This document shows, one piece after another, positions 1 through 12,500 of a DNA stretch of 64,000 nucleotides. Position 1 is the first letter of the stretch; the number at the start of each line of letters is the position of its first letter. The notes under the pieces were generated by a model that worked only from the letters and a program-made list of their open reading frames with translations, was not told the origin of the DNA and ran no database searches. This DNA is from Ricordea florida (lineage: Eukaryota; Cnidaria; Anthozoa; Corallimorpharia; Ricordeidae), in assembly GCA_949710005.1 (NCBI GenBank), contig OX453273.1:301001-365000 (forward strand). The letters run 5' to 3'. The translations under genes and the position numbers were made by a program.

Positions 1-681
1 GAATTAATACGGTATATAGGTTTGACGGATTCCTATGAAATTTGGCCAAAATGTTCCTTGGTTATCAATGTGAAAAAGAGTGTGAGGCTTTTTTGATATT
101 TCAAATACTTCACCTTTTACACACTCTCATGTGACGAAGATTGGCAAATATTCAATTTGCCAACTTCAAAATATATTTTCTCGGCAACCAATCGGAATAT
201 CGAAAAAGCCTCACACCCTTTTGTAGTCTATCAGCCACTGATTGACATTGTGCAGTTTTCTAGTCGTACTTGTAAGCAAGAGGGCAGGTAATTCAGTTAA
301 ACAAATAGTGTCAGTTTTGCATTCGAAGGCTTGCACACGCTTACCATTAAGTCAAATCTTAAAAACAAATACTTCTTCTGATTCTATATTTAACAGCTTT
401 ATGATGATATGTACTTTTCTATGGTTATAATATAAGGGGAGTGCATACGAATGATTCTTCAAAAGACACCCCTGAAGGTCTACAGTAACCTTAAGTAATA
501 TGTGTAGTGGTCATGAAATAAGTCATGCAGAGTTAGCAAGTCATTTAGCCCTTTACCTGGAGCTGCAATTGTTTTTGAATGATGAAGCCACAGCTACATT
601 CATAATGAGGTATGGGGTGATATTGCAATCTAGTACATATATGCTTCAAAATTACAAAAATGTGTAAACTAAAAATGTTAC
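1..681. other. Intron of the phosphatase gene, no exon seen
   Basis: I looked for the next phosphatase exon (after HSSFK) on the minus strand and did not find it. The stretch is AT-rich with no recognisable coding segment. Confidence 0.5.
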
Positions 682-2932
682 CTTAAAAGAGCTATGAACC
701 AAAGTCTCATCTAAGTCAATAACAATACATTTCTTGTGCATGTCCTGGTGTCTCACAGATGGAAGAAGATATTTACATGGCTGTAAACAAAAGCATAAAT
801 AAGGCATTTGCCAACAGACCAGAAATATGTGTACATTATTTATCATAGTTTATTTTTTTTAAACCATCTATTACTTTAAGTCCCTAAACAATCAAAGGTG
901 AGACACCATATTAATATTATGAGCATTAAAATAAATATTAGTATTATTATCACTATCAAACAACAATTTGTTTGACTCATAAAATCAAGAATCATAATTA
1001 TTACTAATAACTAGGATAAATCAAATATGCATTTTAAAACACTCATGTTTTAAACAGTCTCCTCATAAAGCAAATTTATTTTGACTGGACCATTGTCATA
1101 CAATTGAACTATTTGGGTCTACATTTAATAAAATATGACAAAAATCACCAGTAAAAACTGCTAAACAAAAAGTTTTAAATGATAAACCTTGCAACAAAAT
1201 TTAAGCCAGAACACTGTTATGATCAGGTGTAATCAAGAGTTTAGAAAATAAAATGATGTGCACTAAAAAAAAATGTACTTGCTAAACAGGGAAAAAATGT
1301 AATGCACTCTCTCCAACAAGATGAGTTTCATTATAATTATAGTATAAAAACGAAAATAAGAATAACAACACTAGCCCTAAAAACAAAACAAAGATATTTT
1401 GTAATAACAATTCCAACACCGTTTCTATTGGGTCATTCATCAAACTCCTTCCTGTGGGAGGAAGTCTTTTCAAAAATGTGTAAATTCATAACCATTTTGT
1501 TATACAACCTTATAAGCTACCTAAAAAACCTGAATTTCAGCACAGAAGCATGTACGGTTTGTTGTAATAAATCACTGGTAGCCATTTTCTTTATTTCATA
1601 TTCCATTCGGCCTGGGCATGACAAATACCCAGAAAAATTACCACAGGCAAAAAGTCAGAGGCAGCAAAGACGGGGCCGATTTCAAAAAGTAGTCGTAATG
1701 AAGAAGAGGAATATGAAAAATGGTTTTAACTTGACTCGATCAAAGACGACTACGTGTTTCTCTGAAACATATGGTGCAGACCCAGAACTGATAATCGGCG
1801 AATTGACGAAGTCCATTGGACAAACTACCCGCACTCAAGATATACTTTGGTCCTATGTATATTTCATTGCATAACCCTATCACAACGGATCGATGTCTTT
1901 TTCTACTTAATCTGGGGAAGAGGTGCACAAAGTTGAAAAGTTTATTGAAACGCACGAGCTCAGAAGTTCCGCATAGTGTAGGCATATGCCATAATGGAAT
2001 ATTTGTAAGCATGATAGGGAAAATCAATTTACACTTGGACGAAGAGGAAAAGTCGCTTACTGTTAGCTCCTTTTTCACGTTAGTGAAGCGGTGATGAATG
2101 ATGAAAATACCACCAAATGCGAAGAACGCGACTGCTAGCTTTTTAAAGGCAATTTACAAAACTATGCAGTGCGCCTCTATTGTTATGGGTCGTTGTGACG
2201 ATTCTCGGCCCAAAAGTCTTCCATTACGTGCCGCCACTGACACGAAACACAACAAACACTCCAACATGAACAGGAAAATGCAAAATTAAAATATTAATGA
2301 CTGATCTACTGAGAACAAGTACTAAGCTACTTAATTATTACTGGAATCTTGTTTTACTACGGAAATACGAACCTTTAAATCACTGTCTTCGGTGATCGTG
2401 TTCGCATTGTGGTTGTGGTTGTGATTCGTATGAGTAACGGTACAAGTGGTTCCAGCGGCTGCCGACTGTGCTCCGAAGCAACAGAAAAACGAAGAAAGTA
2501 TATTCCGATTTCTTGGCTTCTTGACGACTGAACCTGGTACTAAAGTAGAGAAAGGAAATTAGTAAACACCAAAGCCACAGAAGGCATAAAACGAGCAAAG
2601 AGCTTGATAAATCAAATGCGTTAACATGTAAATATAACTAAAAATGCTAAATTAACCGCAAGAAGATAGGTCTTTTCAAATTAGACCCCAACCCGCTGCA
2701 CTGAAAGCGTTTGAAATACATCTTAAAAGCTGCGTCGGTTTAAGTAAACCGAAACAAAAACTTTCAAAATATTAGTACTAAAAGACACACTCCGGTTCCA
2801 TTTCGCGCCGAGTAAAAATGAGCAAGTAACATGGAAGCCCTGAGAATACCTACATTTTTCTTGGGAATAAGGGTTCACTTCCACAGTTTCATCGTCCTTG
2901 TTGACTTGCGTTATAATGGACGTGCTGTCCAT
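682..2932 (-). CDS. CTDSP1: CTD small phosphatase (SCP/CTDSP family), 5' exons only
   Basis: Three exons are visible, running leftwards: 2932-2854, 2539-2373 and 780-682, with GT-AG borders and matching phases (1, 0, 0). Exon 1 starts [10 protein letters not shown], like the start of vertebrate SCPs. Exon 2 gives [16 protein letters not shown], the basic/cysteine patch expected of SCPs and probably a membrane-association site, followed by a His/Asn-rich stretch. Exon 3 gives KYLLPS and then [12 protein letters not shown], the HAD-family DxDxT motif whose first Asp is the phospho-acceptor. The family dephosphorylates Ser5 of the RNA polymerase II C-terminal repeat and other phosphoproteins such as SMADs. 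The rest of the catalytic domain must lie left of base 1. The start ATG at 2932-2930 fits the family N-terminus. The exon 2 donor (AAG|gttcgt) is weak and could be wrong. Whether this is CTDSP1, 2 or L cannot be decided here. Confidence 0.88.
781..2372 (-). other. Intron 2 of the phosphatase gene
   Basis: This lies between the patch exon and the DLDET exon. A 190-codon open frame on the plus strand (1302-1874) and overlapping frames at 1740-2094 show no recognisable domain, and I do not call them genes. A small extra exon cannot be excluded. Confidence 0.5.
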
Positions 2933-3180
2933 TGACAACACTTTTCAAAGAGAGCTCAAAACTTCCCTCTGTAGTATACAATGAAGGCACATTTGTTTTT
3001 CGCATGAACCCCAGTTGCCTTTTGCACGCATTACAAATTATGGGCTGTCAGGTTCTTCTCCAAGGGTCTGTGATTGACAGGGGATACATTACGCATTTCC
3101 AATTAATTGGAACACGTGATCTAACGTACAGTAATTCTATTATATTACACTGATCGTAAACCTGGAAGTATATATGGGTT
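2933..3180 (-). promoter_or_regulatory. Probable 5'UTR/promoter region of the phosphatase gene
   Basis: This sequence lies directly upstream of the ATG at 2932. I see no clear TATA box. The assignment is by position only. Confidence 0.3.
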
Positions 3181-3228
3181 ATTGACCAAGCGTGAGGTCA
3201 AGATGGCTGGATATTGGCTAAGTTCTTT

Positions 3229-3266
<38 letters not shown>

Positions 3267-3282
3267 GTAAACACGCAAAAAA

Positions 3283-3317
<35 letters not shown>

Positions 3318-3330
3318 AAGCTTGGTCAAT
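3181..3330. repeat. Foldback MITE with about 67-bp inverted arms
   Basis: The arms 3181-3247 and 3262-3330 are inverted copies (outer ends ATTGACCAAGC and GCTTGGTCAAT). The same family recurs in CHMP2A intron DNA at 60548-60693, and one arm at about 60276-60345. It lies between the phosphatase start and the cyclase 3' end. Confidence 0.8.
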
Positions 3331-3559
3331 AAAGGATTTATTATATGGGATAAAACACCAAAAAATGATCCGTGTACGTGTTTATTTTCAAGGACTGAAA
3401 AGGAAGCCCGTTACATGCAAAAATCAAGTTTTCTCGTTTTCCAGCTCCATCGATACACAAACCACAGGAAATCTTTAACTGTCACGGAAAAGATTTTTCA
3501 GGGAAAATTTTGGTAAACCGGCTTTCGCCTCGGATGAATTTTCCTTGCGGGACAAAGCC

Positions 3560-3665
3560 CTTATCCCGAGCGGGCAAGATAGCTCCATATTGCCCGCTCG
3601 GGTAGCCAATCACAGCGCGAGATTCGGTTCATCTTGCCCGCTCACGGAGCTAGTCATATAATAAA
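3560..3665. repeat. Dispersed repeat carrying GGGCAAGAT / ATCTTGCCC
   Basis: The stretch reads CGGGCAAGATAGCTCC, then GTAGCCAATCA, then CATCTTGCCCGCTC. A related block in the opposite orientation lies at about 60115-60210, next to another arm of the foldback family. The two may be parts of one larger composite element. Confidence 0.5.
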
Positions 3666-3706
3666 ATATATTCCCCTCGTTTTTAACTCGTGGATTTCCT
3701 GCTAGC

Positions 3707-3762
3707 AGAGGTCTCTCGCGGCGAAGGAAGTCTCTCTCCTTCCTTCGCCGTGAGAGACCTCT
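3707..3762. repeat. Short hairpin, 24-bp arms
   Basis: Arms 3707-3730 (AGAGGTCTCTCGCGGCGAAG...) and 3739-3762 are inverted copies with one mismatch and an 8-base loop. It is probably a small MITE. No gene is seen around it. Confidence 0.6.
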
Positions 3763-4389
3763 CTAAGCAGGGAAACTCATGGAATGGAAAGCATGAAACG
3801 ATTCATTCTTTTCGTTTAAATGATTTGAAAATGAATCGTACAAAAAAGTGCAGACCTTTTAATATTTTCCTGGACCAAAGGGGAGTGTGTTCCTTCTCTT
3901 TTCCAATACCAGGAACTATCATCTTGTAAAGTATGCTAAAACAGGAGCCCTTTACTTGTGATGGGCTCCTGGATAAAATATAAAAATGGAAATGCATTTT
4001 AAGGAAACCGTCAGATGTTGCCAAAAATTAAAAAAAATTCGGTCGAGCGAGAGTAGTGGCCCATCTAAAAATCAAAACGGCAAGCTCCAGCTTTCTATCG
4101 CGAAGCTTCGAGCAGACAACAACCAATGCGGCAACAAGCTTTGCCCGTTGCAATTACCCCACTCGAAATTTAGATCGTACATTCAACGAAAAAAATGTGG
4201 TAGATGTTTTCATCAGTTAACGTTGATGATGAAGCTGTTTGTAGCATTCTAGCTATGGAATAGCTCGTGAAACGATGACGAGTTCTAGTTTTAACTTGAT
4301 TGGTCAATGTTCTATTCTCATAGGAGGGTTCCGTATCACTGCTGAGCAATCTCAAAGAGCCCATTATTTTAATAATACCAGAACTCAAG

Positions 4390-4662
4390 AGAACATAAGG
4401 GACTGTTTCAGAAACCCACAAGACTTGAAACGTGTAACTGCCTTTAAATGCCTTGAACCACAGTTTGTCCACATTAAATCTACCAAATACCATAGCTGGA
4501 AAATCAAGAGAAACCTTATGAACCAATCAGTGCCACTGAGCAAGTTCAAAGACTAGGGCCAGCATTTTCTAAAAATGGTACTTGGGAAATATTGAATCCG
4601 GACAAGCTGTGAACATGAGTTGCACGTTTCAAGTCTTATGGTTCCTGATAATACAAAAGATA
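4390..4662. repeat. Inverted-repeat element, family also at 16355-16715
   Basis: The left side carries AAGACTTGAAACGTGTAACT and CACAGTTTGTCC; the right side carries the imperfect inverse (GGACAAGCTGTGAACATG, GCACGTTTCAAGTCTTATGG). The same arms occur at 16355-16715, so this is a repeat family. Confidence 0.55.
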
Positions 4663-4779
4663 AACAAGCAAATAGGCGACGAGGGCCAGAACAAAAATAG
4701 CGCTACCCATAATCAGTAACTAAGGCCACACACACGTGCAGTATTGATTCAAGGTTTTCTCAGTAAAATATAAAGGCTC

Positions 4780-4785
4780 TTTATT
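4780..4785 (-). terminator. Polyadenylation signal AATAAA of the cyclase gene
   Basis: TTTATT on the plus strand reads AATAAA on the minus strand, about 170 bases past the cyclase stop codon at 4955-4957. The spacing suits a short 3'UTR. Confidence 0.5.
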
Positions 4786-4954
4786 AGTTAAAAAAAATTC
4801 AAGACAATGCAGTCTAAAATAGTTTACACAGTCACAACTTGTCGAAAACCTACCAAATTCAAACAATGCTTTGATCGCAAACTAGAATACTAAGCTGAAC
4901 ATGTCCGGCTTGGCGTGAAACAAAAAGCTTAATGCCAAGAGCCAATCCCAAGAG

Positions 4955-7900
4955 CTACTTAAAAGTGTGCTCATCGAACCCAGCTTGCAAACTAAGGTCA
5001 GGAAGGGGTTTGTCAAATCCATCACGGCCGTTCAAGAAATAAGTGCAGATGGTGCCCTTTCCCTGCAAACAAGAATGAGCAGAAACTTAAAGGCAAGTTT
5101 TTTATTATGTCGAACCATAGCAGCGATGATCAAAAGGGCGTCAATTAAAACGTCAACGAAAGCTGATACTCTGTGTAAGCGATATTCGATCAATTATCCA
5201 ACTTAGTTACTGTACCAAGAGCGCTTGTTTGATAAGAAATATGGTTGGTGACCCCAAAGCAAGAAAAAACGCCTTTTTGTCCACTAGTTTTCAACAGTAA
5301 TGGGCTCCTGTTTTCAATATGTTGCTGGATGAAATGCACTGTTGACGTCAAGTAACAACAACTTCGGTGAGCGCAAAAAGACTGACAGTGAGTCTAAAAC
5401 TTTGGAGAAGGAAGAAATTATTGAATAACAGGGATATTCGATGATACAGAAAAAGGCTACGAAGGGAAGTTGCGTCCCTTTTAACTCGTATTTTCAGGAC
5501 TAGGCTGAGTGACATACGAAAGCCTCCCTGACTGAAATGAAATAGTGAAAGCACAAACAACGTACCCTGTATAAATATTTTGAAGTTTCCCTAAGATTTG
5601 AAACATTGAACACATCTTAGAGCATGTAATAACACCTTTCTGGACCTGCATAACTCTTCATTTCATAGAAGCCTTACTCAAAACTTGTTCGTGACGGAAG
5701 CATATAAGTTTTAATTACCTCCGCCAAGGAGGTTATGTTTTCACGCCAGTCTGTTTGTTTGTTTGTCTGTCTGTCTGTTAATCGTTTTGCGCAAAAACTA
5801 ATAAACGGATTTGCACCAAATTTGGTGGAAAGGTCGCAAATATACCCAGGATCAATCGATTAAAATTTGGGATTTATCCGGATTAAACTTCGGATCTCAG
5901 ATCCAGATGAGTGTAACATCAGGTGTACATATGTGGCGGGGCGGAGGTATGCGCTCTACCGAGTGCCCTTCTAGTTGCAAATGTACTGAGACTCCTTCGA
6001 ATACCAAATTGAACCTCGCAACAATCTCACCTTCATGGAAACCTCTCCTCGTTCTTCTAAATGATAACCACCAAGTTCGTCAAGAACCGTTTTACATTCG
6101 GGACTCACATGAATACGGAGAGCTGACAAGATGAAACGTATTTGACATATGAATGTAAGTTTCCTTAGTAATAACATGCGAATCAACTTAAAATGAAAGC
6201 CAAAACAACGCCACAAAATACTACTTAGGCGTCAGGACACATGGGGGCTGAAGACAAGTCAAACAAAGCTAGAGGGGGGTCCATTTTATCACGGCTTTTC
6301 CATTGAAGTCCAGTGAATCCCTTTTTTAAAGCTGCGAGGAGAGAGTGCTTCTAACGTTTGAGAGTGGTTTTATAACACCATATTAGAACTAGAAATTGTT
6401 TCATGTTGGGCAAGAGATCATCATGCATTCATTATAATGCCAAAATTGTTGTTATAAAATATGACATTTAATCTACAGCAGCTCGAAAAAAATACATTAA
6501 CATGAAAACGAGAGCAGAGTGAAAGGCACACTGTTGACTTTTAAATATCTTTCACAAATTAGCCGCAACATTTGTCGTTGTTTCCCGGCTTACACTGTTC
6601 ATATCTCCACATTTCCGCTTTTTAAACGATTCAACCTGGATCACAAGTTGAAAACTTCTATATTTCATAAATTCTTTAAACAGAAAATGCTGCCTTTTTA
6701 CTCAGTTACTGGGTACTCCTATATATCTAACGTACGGTTGATTGGACAACAAATCAATGAGTAAATTTCTGCTTACCTAAGCCAGACGACTCAATTCGAG
6801 ATGCGTAGTTAACTGTGTCACCAAAGAGACAATATCGAGGCATCTTAAGACCCACAACACCAGCAACGACGGAGCCTATATACATGTGAAGGAGAAAAGA
6901 AACAACAATCTGGAAATGTTAAATACACTGATTATAGACTAGAGGTGCCCTATGAAATGAGTTTAAGGTGGTGTGTCGCTGATACCCCTAGAATCCCTAT
7001 TAACCAATAGAAGCAGGAAACGCTTTAGTGAAGGCTTGATACCCTATCCTAGACTTCACATCAAACGTTCTTGCTCTGTCCTTCATAAGGTATAAAGCAA
7101 AAAGTCCAATTTTTCACATTTGGAATAAATGATAACCTGGTTTCCACAAATGCGATAATTTCTAACTCTATCCAAGACTAAACTGCTTGCAAATTCTATT
7201 CTTTCCAGCGGAACATACCAGTACGGATCTTATATAGTAACATCCCCGCCCCAACTACTATCTATACTCACCAGCAGCTAGTATCAGTCCGAGATTTAAA
7301 CTAACCTGTATGTATTCCAATCCGAAGTTGCAATTGCCTTCCCGGAATATGTCTAATCTTGAAAGTGGTCATTGCTGCCAAGAGGTCAAGCGACATGTTG
7401 CTGATTTCGCCCGCATGCCTGTTGGCGTTTCTGTTTGGCAGTCCTGAAGCCACCATATAAGCATCACCAATAGTCTCCACCTGAAACATTTAACATATTC
7501 ATGTCATAAATGCCTTGCTATTTAATGCGGGGCACATTACAATACTACAAGCTGTTGCTGCCGACCAGAATAACCCTGCAATAATCTTAACTTGCAACAT
7601 ACATTCACTCTCTCATTCACTCCAGAGTGAATGGGTCACCCTAATAGGTCAATGGACATACTGTCTGCCTCAGTGGGTGACCATTAAGCTTGTTACGATT
7701 CTATTCTAGCTATATGTGAGTGTGCAACATGGATACATACTGCCGGCTCAGGAGTTTTCACGCGTCTAGGCTTTTACCGTTTGGCTTTTATTTAAATTTA
7801 GCACTACTTGGATAATCTGGCTATTTTGATTCTCACAAAATGAAACAGTTGCGAAACTTCGACCGTTTTGAATGTACTTTTTTACTTATTCCCTAAAGAG

Positions 7901-9567
7901 TGGAAAAACTGTTAGCTGCCTGTTGTCGATTTGATGGTGTGCTGCCGGTTTCTTGGTCTCAGGCTCTTTTGTTTACGGCTTGGCAGTGAGCTGACTGTGC
8001 TCCGAGATCTCTCGGGGGGTAAACTGAACTCGACCGTAGGAAAAATAAATGTTTACGAGCACAATCGACAAAAACCTACTCGTATCCCCACAAAGGTATA
8101 AATTTCTTTGCGTATAATGGATCCCTTAATGACGCAGTCTGTTAGGTAAGTAAGGCGTCACTTTTTGTGCACTATGGAAACGCAAAACAGCCAAGTTCTC
8201 GGTTCCTACTCCGTGTACCGGAACAGGTTACGTAACGTATTGTTTCACCATTGCGTGTAAATTATTCAGTAACCTCTTTTTTATTGTCTGGCCTTGTTTT
8301 ACGTCATTTGTGACGGTACATGGAGTAGGAACCAAGTTCTTCGTAACTAGCTGGCGATTCAAGCTTTCCCACTTGGTCAATAACCTATTTACAAGTGGGT
8401 TACCGCAAAAACAGACTCCAGTTTTACCTTATATACATCGTGCATGTCGATAATCTCATCAAAGCAAGTATACAAGTCGTTCAACAAGTCAACAACCTGA
8501 AAGGCGAAGGTTTATACAAGTGCATGGGTTTAACTATAGTGTAAGGAATTGTTAGTTAAAAATAATTTGAACAGATTTCCTGATATTAATTCCCTCATGA
8601 GTAAGTTCGCAGTGGGCAAAATAGCGATGCCATTTGAACATTGTTAATAAAGAAAAAAGTAGGCTAGATTTTACTACCCTTTGGAAGGTCAACAAGGCTT
8701 TGGCAGTCAGTTCCAGAATGTCGTGAATTACCTGTAATGGAGTGCTCTCGGATGCAAGTTTAGTGAATCCAACAATGTCACTAAAAAATATCGTGGCAAT
8801 TTCAAACGTTTCAGCAGTAACTGGCTGTCCTCTTTTTAACTCCTCTGCAACCGACCTACGAACCAGCAAAGGAGCCTGATCAATTGACTTGGCACAAATC
8901 AGTCAACAAACTGGCACCTATTATCACTGCACCTGCCAAATCTATGGCACACCATTTGTGAAGAAGAAACAAAGGGTATCACATTACAAACCAATTAAAA
9001 TTTGGAAAAATAAATAGTTAAAAAAATTAATCAGAAATGATGATATAAAAAAGAAGATGTAAGATTTAGGAGCGCTTTTGAAACTATTAACTGTAGAACA
9101 AGAACTAGTGAATGAAAGGGGGGACTTGGTTCATTTCTTACGTGCAGGAACAGGAAGCATTTGTCGCAATAACTCTTCATAAGAAACCTTGGATGGTGTA
9201 GAGGTCTGTACCACACAGATCAACAAGATGACGAGACGAAAGGCTCAGATCAAATTTAAAAAGAGATTTTGGAATGATTTCCGCACAGGGCCCTACTTCA
9301 TTATGCATGCTGTAGTTGAATTGTCTTGGGAAGTGCGCGTGCAAACATTTTTTGTACAGCTACAGCATGCATAATGAGTTAGGGACCTGTGCGGAAATCA
9401 TTCCGAGATTTTCCTTTCTTTGATACCTTGGTAACATCCTATAAAGGAGTTCATCGGTCTTAGCTTTTTCGGCTGCCAGTTCAGAAGTTCGTTCGGCCAC
9501 GATCTCTTCCAAATGATCGGTGTACCTTTCCATCATTGTTATCATTGTATCCATGATGTTGATGTCC
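4955..9567 (-). CDS. Receptor guanylyl cyclase exons 14-20: coiled coil, cyclase catalytic domain, C-terminus
   Basis: Exon 14 (9567-9427) is the dimerisation helix ([20 protein letters not shown]). Exon 15 (8855-8732) has FFSDIVGFT with metal-binding D855. Exon 16 (8496-8428) follows with [20 protein letters not shown]. Exon 17 (7480-7306) has [10 protein letters not shown] with guanine-selecting E895 and metal-binding D899. Exon 18 (6875-6777) has [16 protein letters not shown], with C967 for guanine recognition and N974/R978 for the transition state. Exon 19 (6122-6031) has [18 protein letters not shown]. Exon 20 (5062-4955) has [10 protein letters not shown] and ends at TAG. All residues expected for an active guanylyl cyclase are present. 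Exon 15 uses an acceptor (gttcgtag) that keeps the family sequence [13 protein letters not shown] in frame. Confidence 0.94.
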
Positions 9568-12500
9568 CTTAGCACAGAGAGATATTATATTAGGCAGTGA
9601 AGATATGAACCAACTCTCTAAAACTGTAAGTATAGTAACTAGACATTGGACATTTAACACTAAAATGAAAGCGAGTCCATCTCGTAGAAGACTCATTGAA
9701 TCTCCTGAAGACGCTTAAAATTTACCACACTGCATCTGATAAGTACGTCATTTTTGAGGTAAAAAGTGCAAGTGTGTCGCATTTTTCCTCAATTAAATGA
9801 GAATTTGCACTTTAAACCGCTCCTGCGCTTATTTTGTATGTATTAATTTATCTATGTATTTGTTCGCTCAAGATTTTGAGGGCACAAACACGAAGTAGAG
9901 AAAACATTCCTACTTACTTTCCTTTGTTCATTTGTTTGAGATTCTTTAGGCACTCAGAGAACTTCGACCTAGCAGACGGATCTTCCTCCCAGCACTGTTT
10001 CATCATCTGAAGGTAAAGTGCGTGCCCCACAATGTCTCCAGTTACATGTGGACGAAACAGTGGATTTCCTCCTTTTTGCAAGCGTTCAATGATCGCTGGA
10101 AGAAATTATTTCAAAAGACTGCATGAATGGAATGAATTATGTACGTTTTCACTACCTACAGGGTAAGAAAAATGACCATATTTCACTAATCACACTAAGA
10201 CAAGTGCATAAAGAAACTTTAATTCTATCCGTATATGTAGTCTCCATGTCTATACAATCTAATATAGTCATGTACCTTTATTAGCTTATGCATCAAAATT
10301 TTGATACTGGTGCTACTCGAAATATATCTTGTTCATCACATTCCTCGGAAATCCACAATCGCCAACGGCAACGCTTTAGTGATTGAGAAGAACATTTCAT
10401 TTTTGTGTGACGACGATACGAAGATGAATGTGCGAAGGATTTTCCCGCAAGTTTCACACTTATCACAGAAGAAAGGGCTTGGAGTTTTTTCGACGAAACG
10501 TGTTTCAGGATAATCTTCGGCCATTTTGTTGATTATCAAAGACAGAATCTGCCATCGGTAATGACTGATTTGCGGCAAGAGCAGTGAATGGCCTATTGTT
10601 ATCCCAAGTGTAATTTGCATTTGGTTTTTCTGCTTCATTGCAATTGGTTGGTTTTCGATAGTAAGCCAATCAGAAGGCGAGAGTGTCGATCGCGGGATGT
10701 ATGTTTCATGTAGTTAGTGTCATTTGCAAGTTCGCATTCTAGCTTCGTTTCTTGCCGTGTGCTCGATCGTTTTTTACATTTGGTTACAGTTCACTGTTTT
10801 CGGTAATGATGACTGCACTAGGTGCTCAACAGGAACGACAGCCTCTTCTTATTGAAGGGATGAGCGGAAGAATGGATGCGATTTGCGACAGTCAAAAGAG
10901 ACTCGAGGATGCCAATTTAATACAAGCCTGCGGCAGGAGAACGAAATACTAAGAAACGAATTACAAAAGAAGGAGAAGCAGGGCAACCGACGTGGTTTGA
11001 GAAATTCATGGCGGAGTTCTACTATTGAAATAATCAAACAAGTGTACTGCAAGTGTTGGGTGGGTTTGCTACAAAGCAACAAACAATACAACAACAAATG
11101 AAATATACACTGTACATGTAATAACCAAGTAAAAACACCCCAGTGTTTATGAAGGAATAAATTTGGTAGGTGACTTAAAACATGCTTATGAAATGAATAT
11201 GGCCGAAAGGATAAAGGTGAAGATTTTAAAATAACAATATAATTATGATCATTTAATTACCCTAAAACATGACTTTTACACACATTTAGAATGTGTTTAA
11301 GGTTCTAATTAAACATGCAACAGTCAGAAGATATTTTGGTTGTATTTAATGGTCACTTAAACATACATTAAGCTTCGCCTTAAGGGTGTTTAAGGCGGGT
11401 TTAAGGTGAAATTAAATAACCTCTAATTAAACGTAGTAAAACTGACTTTAAGCCAAGATTAATTTCAGTTTAAGACTGCTTAAATGTTCTTTTTCTCCTT
11501 GTGTTTGTAGCCAAACAAAGAAGCCCGATTCCTTATCATCAACTATCATATTAAATAGATTTAGGCAAGCCTAAAAGCGGAGCTCCTCACACAGACCCTC
11601 ACACATTGAAAAATGCTGTCACTAAAGTTATTAAATACGCCTGGTGTACGCAACTACTTAAAGAAGATTCGATAGTTGAAATAAATCGTCAAAAAAAAAC
11701 ATCTAGCTCGCGACTCAACGGAAGAACCATTACCTGGGGCCCGTTTCTCGAAAGACCCGCTAAGTTATCGGGCCCGGAATTTACCGGGTCTTTCGAGAAA
11801 CGGGCCCCAGGTCAGCAAAATTATAATAGTTTTAAAGCAACACCAAAAGCAGCTAGGCAGCTCTTTAACAAATGAAAAATAGACACTCAGCTTTATGTAA
11901 ATGTCCCTCCAAAAATGCTTGAAAACTTGTAGGAAGAACTCAGCTTTATGCTTATGTTCCTCCAAAAACGCTTGAAAACTTGTAGGAAGAAAATTTTTCC
12001 TCCAAAACCGCTATGAATAATCCGTTTCTTCAGCAAAATATTGTAGACTGCTGTAGACTGCTGGCTGTAGGTTGTGTAGCCGCGGCAAGCCGCGAAAAGC
12101 GCGCGAAAAACAAAGCCTCGTTTCGGTTTAAGACCTTCTAAATATCCCGGATGACTATGGCCGCCATGTTGGGGCAACGTCGTCGTCGTCGTCGTCGTCG
12201 CTAGGCGCACGCGCCCGCGAGCCATGCCGCTAGCCACGATGACCATGAAAACTCAAACGCATGGTTTTCTCAATTTCTATCCTCGCACGGTAGTTATGGG
12301 TCTCCGCTCTGCGGCTCTTCGAGCCGCTGTGGAGCTCCGCTATGACTGTTATGGAAAAGATTGTTATTCATCATGGTAATTTCAGTGATAATTAACAATT
12401 AGACCCGTAGCCCGCAAGGGCTACGGGTCAATAGCCCATGAGGCGAAGCCGAATGGGCTATTGACCTGTAGCCCTTGAGGGCGAAGGGTCTAATTGTTTT

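Noticed and set aside
1302-1874. 190-codon open frame, plus strand
   Set aside because: No domain, AT-driven composition, lies inside the phosphatase intron on the opposite strand and overlaps other meaningless frames.
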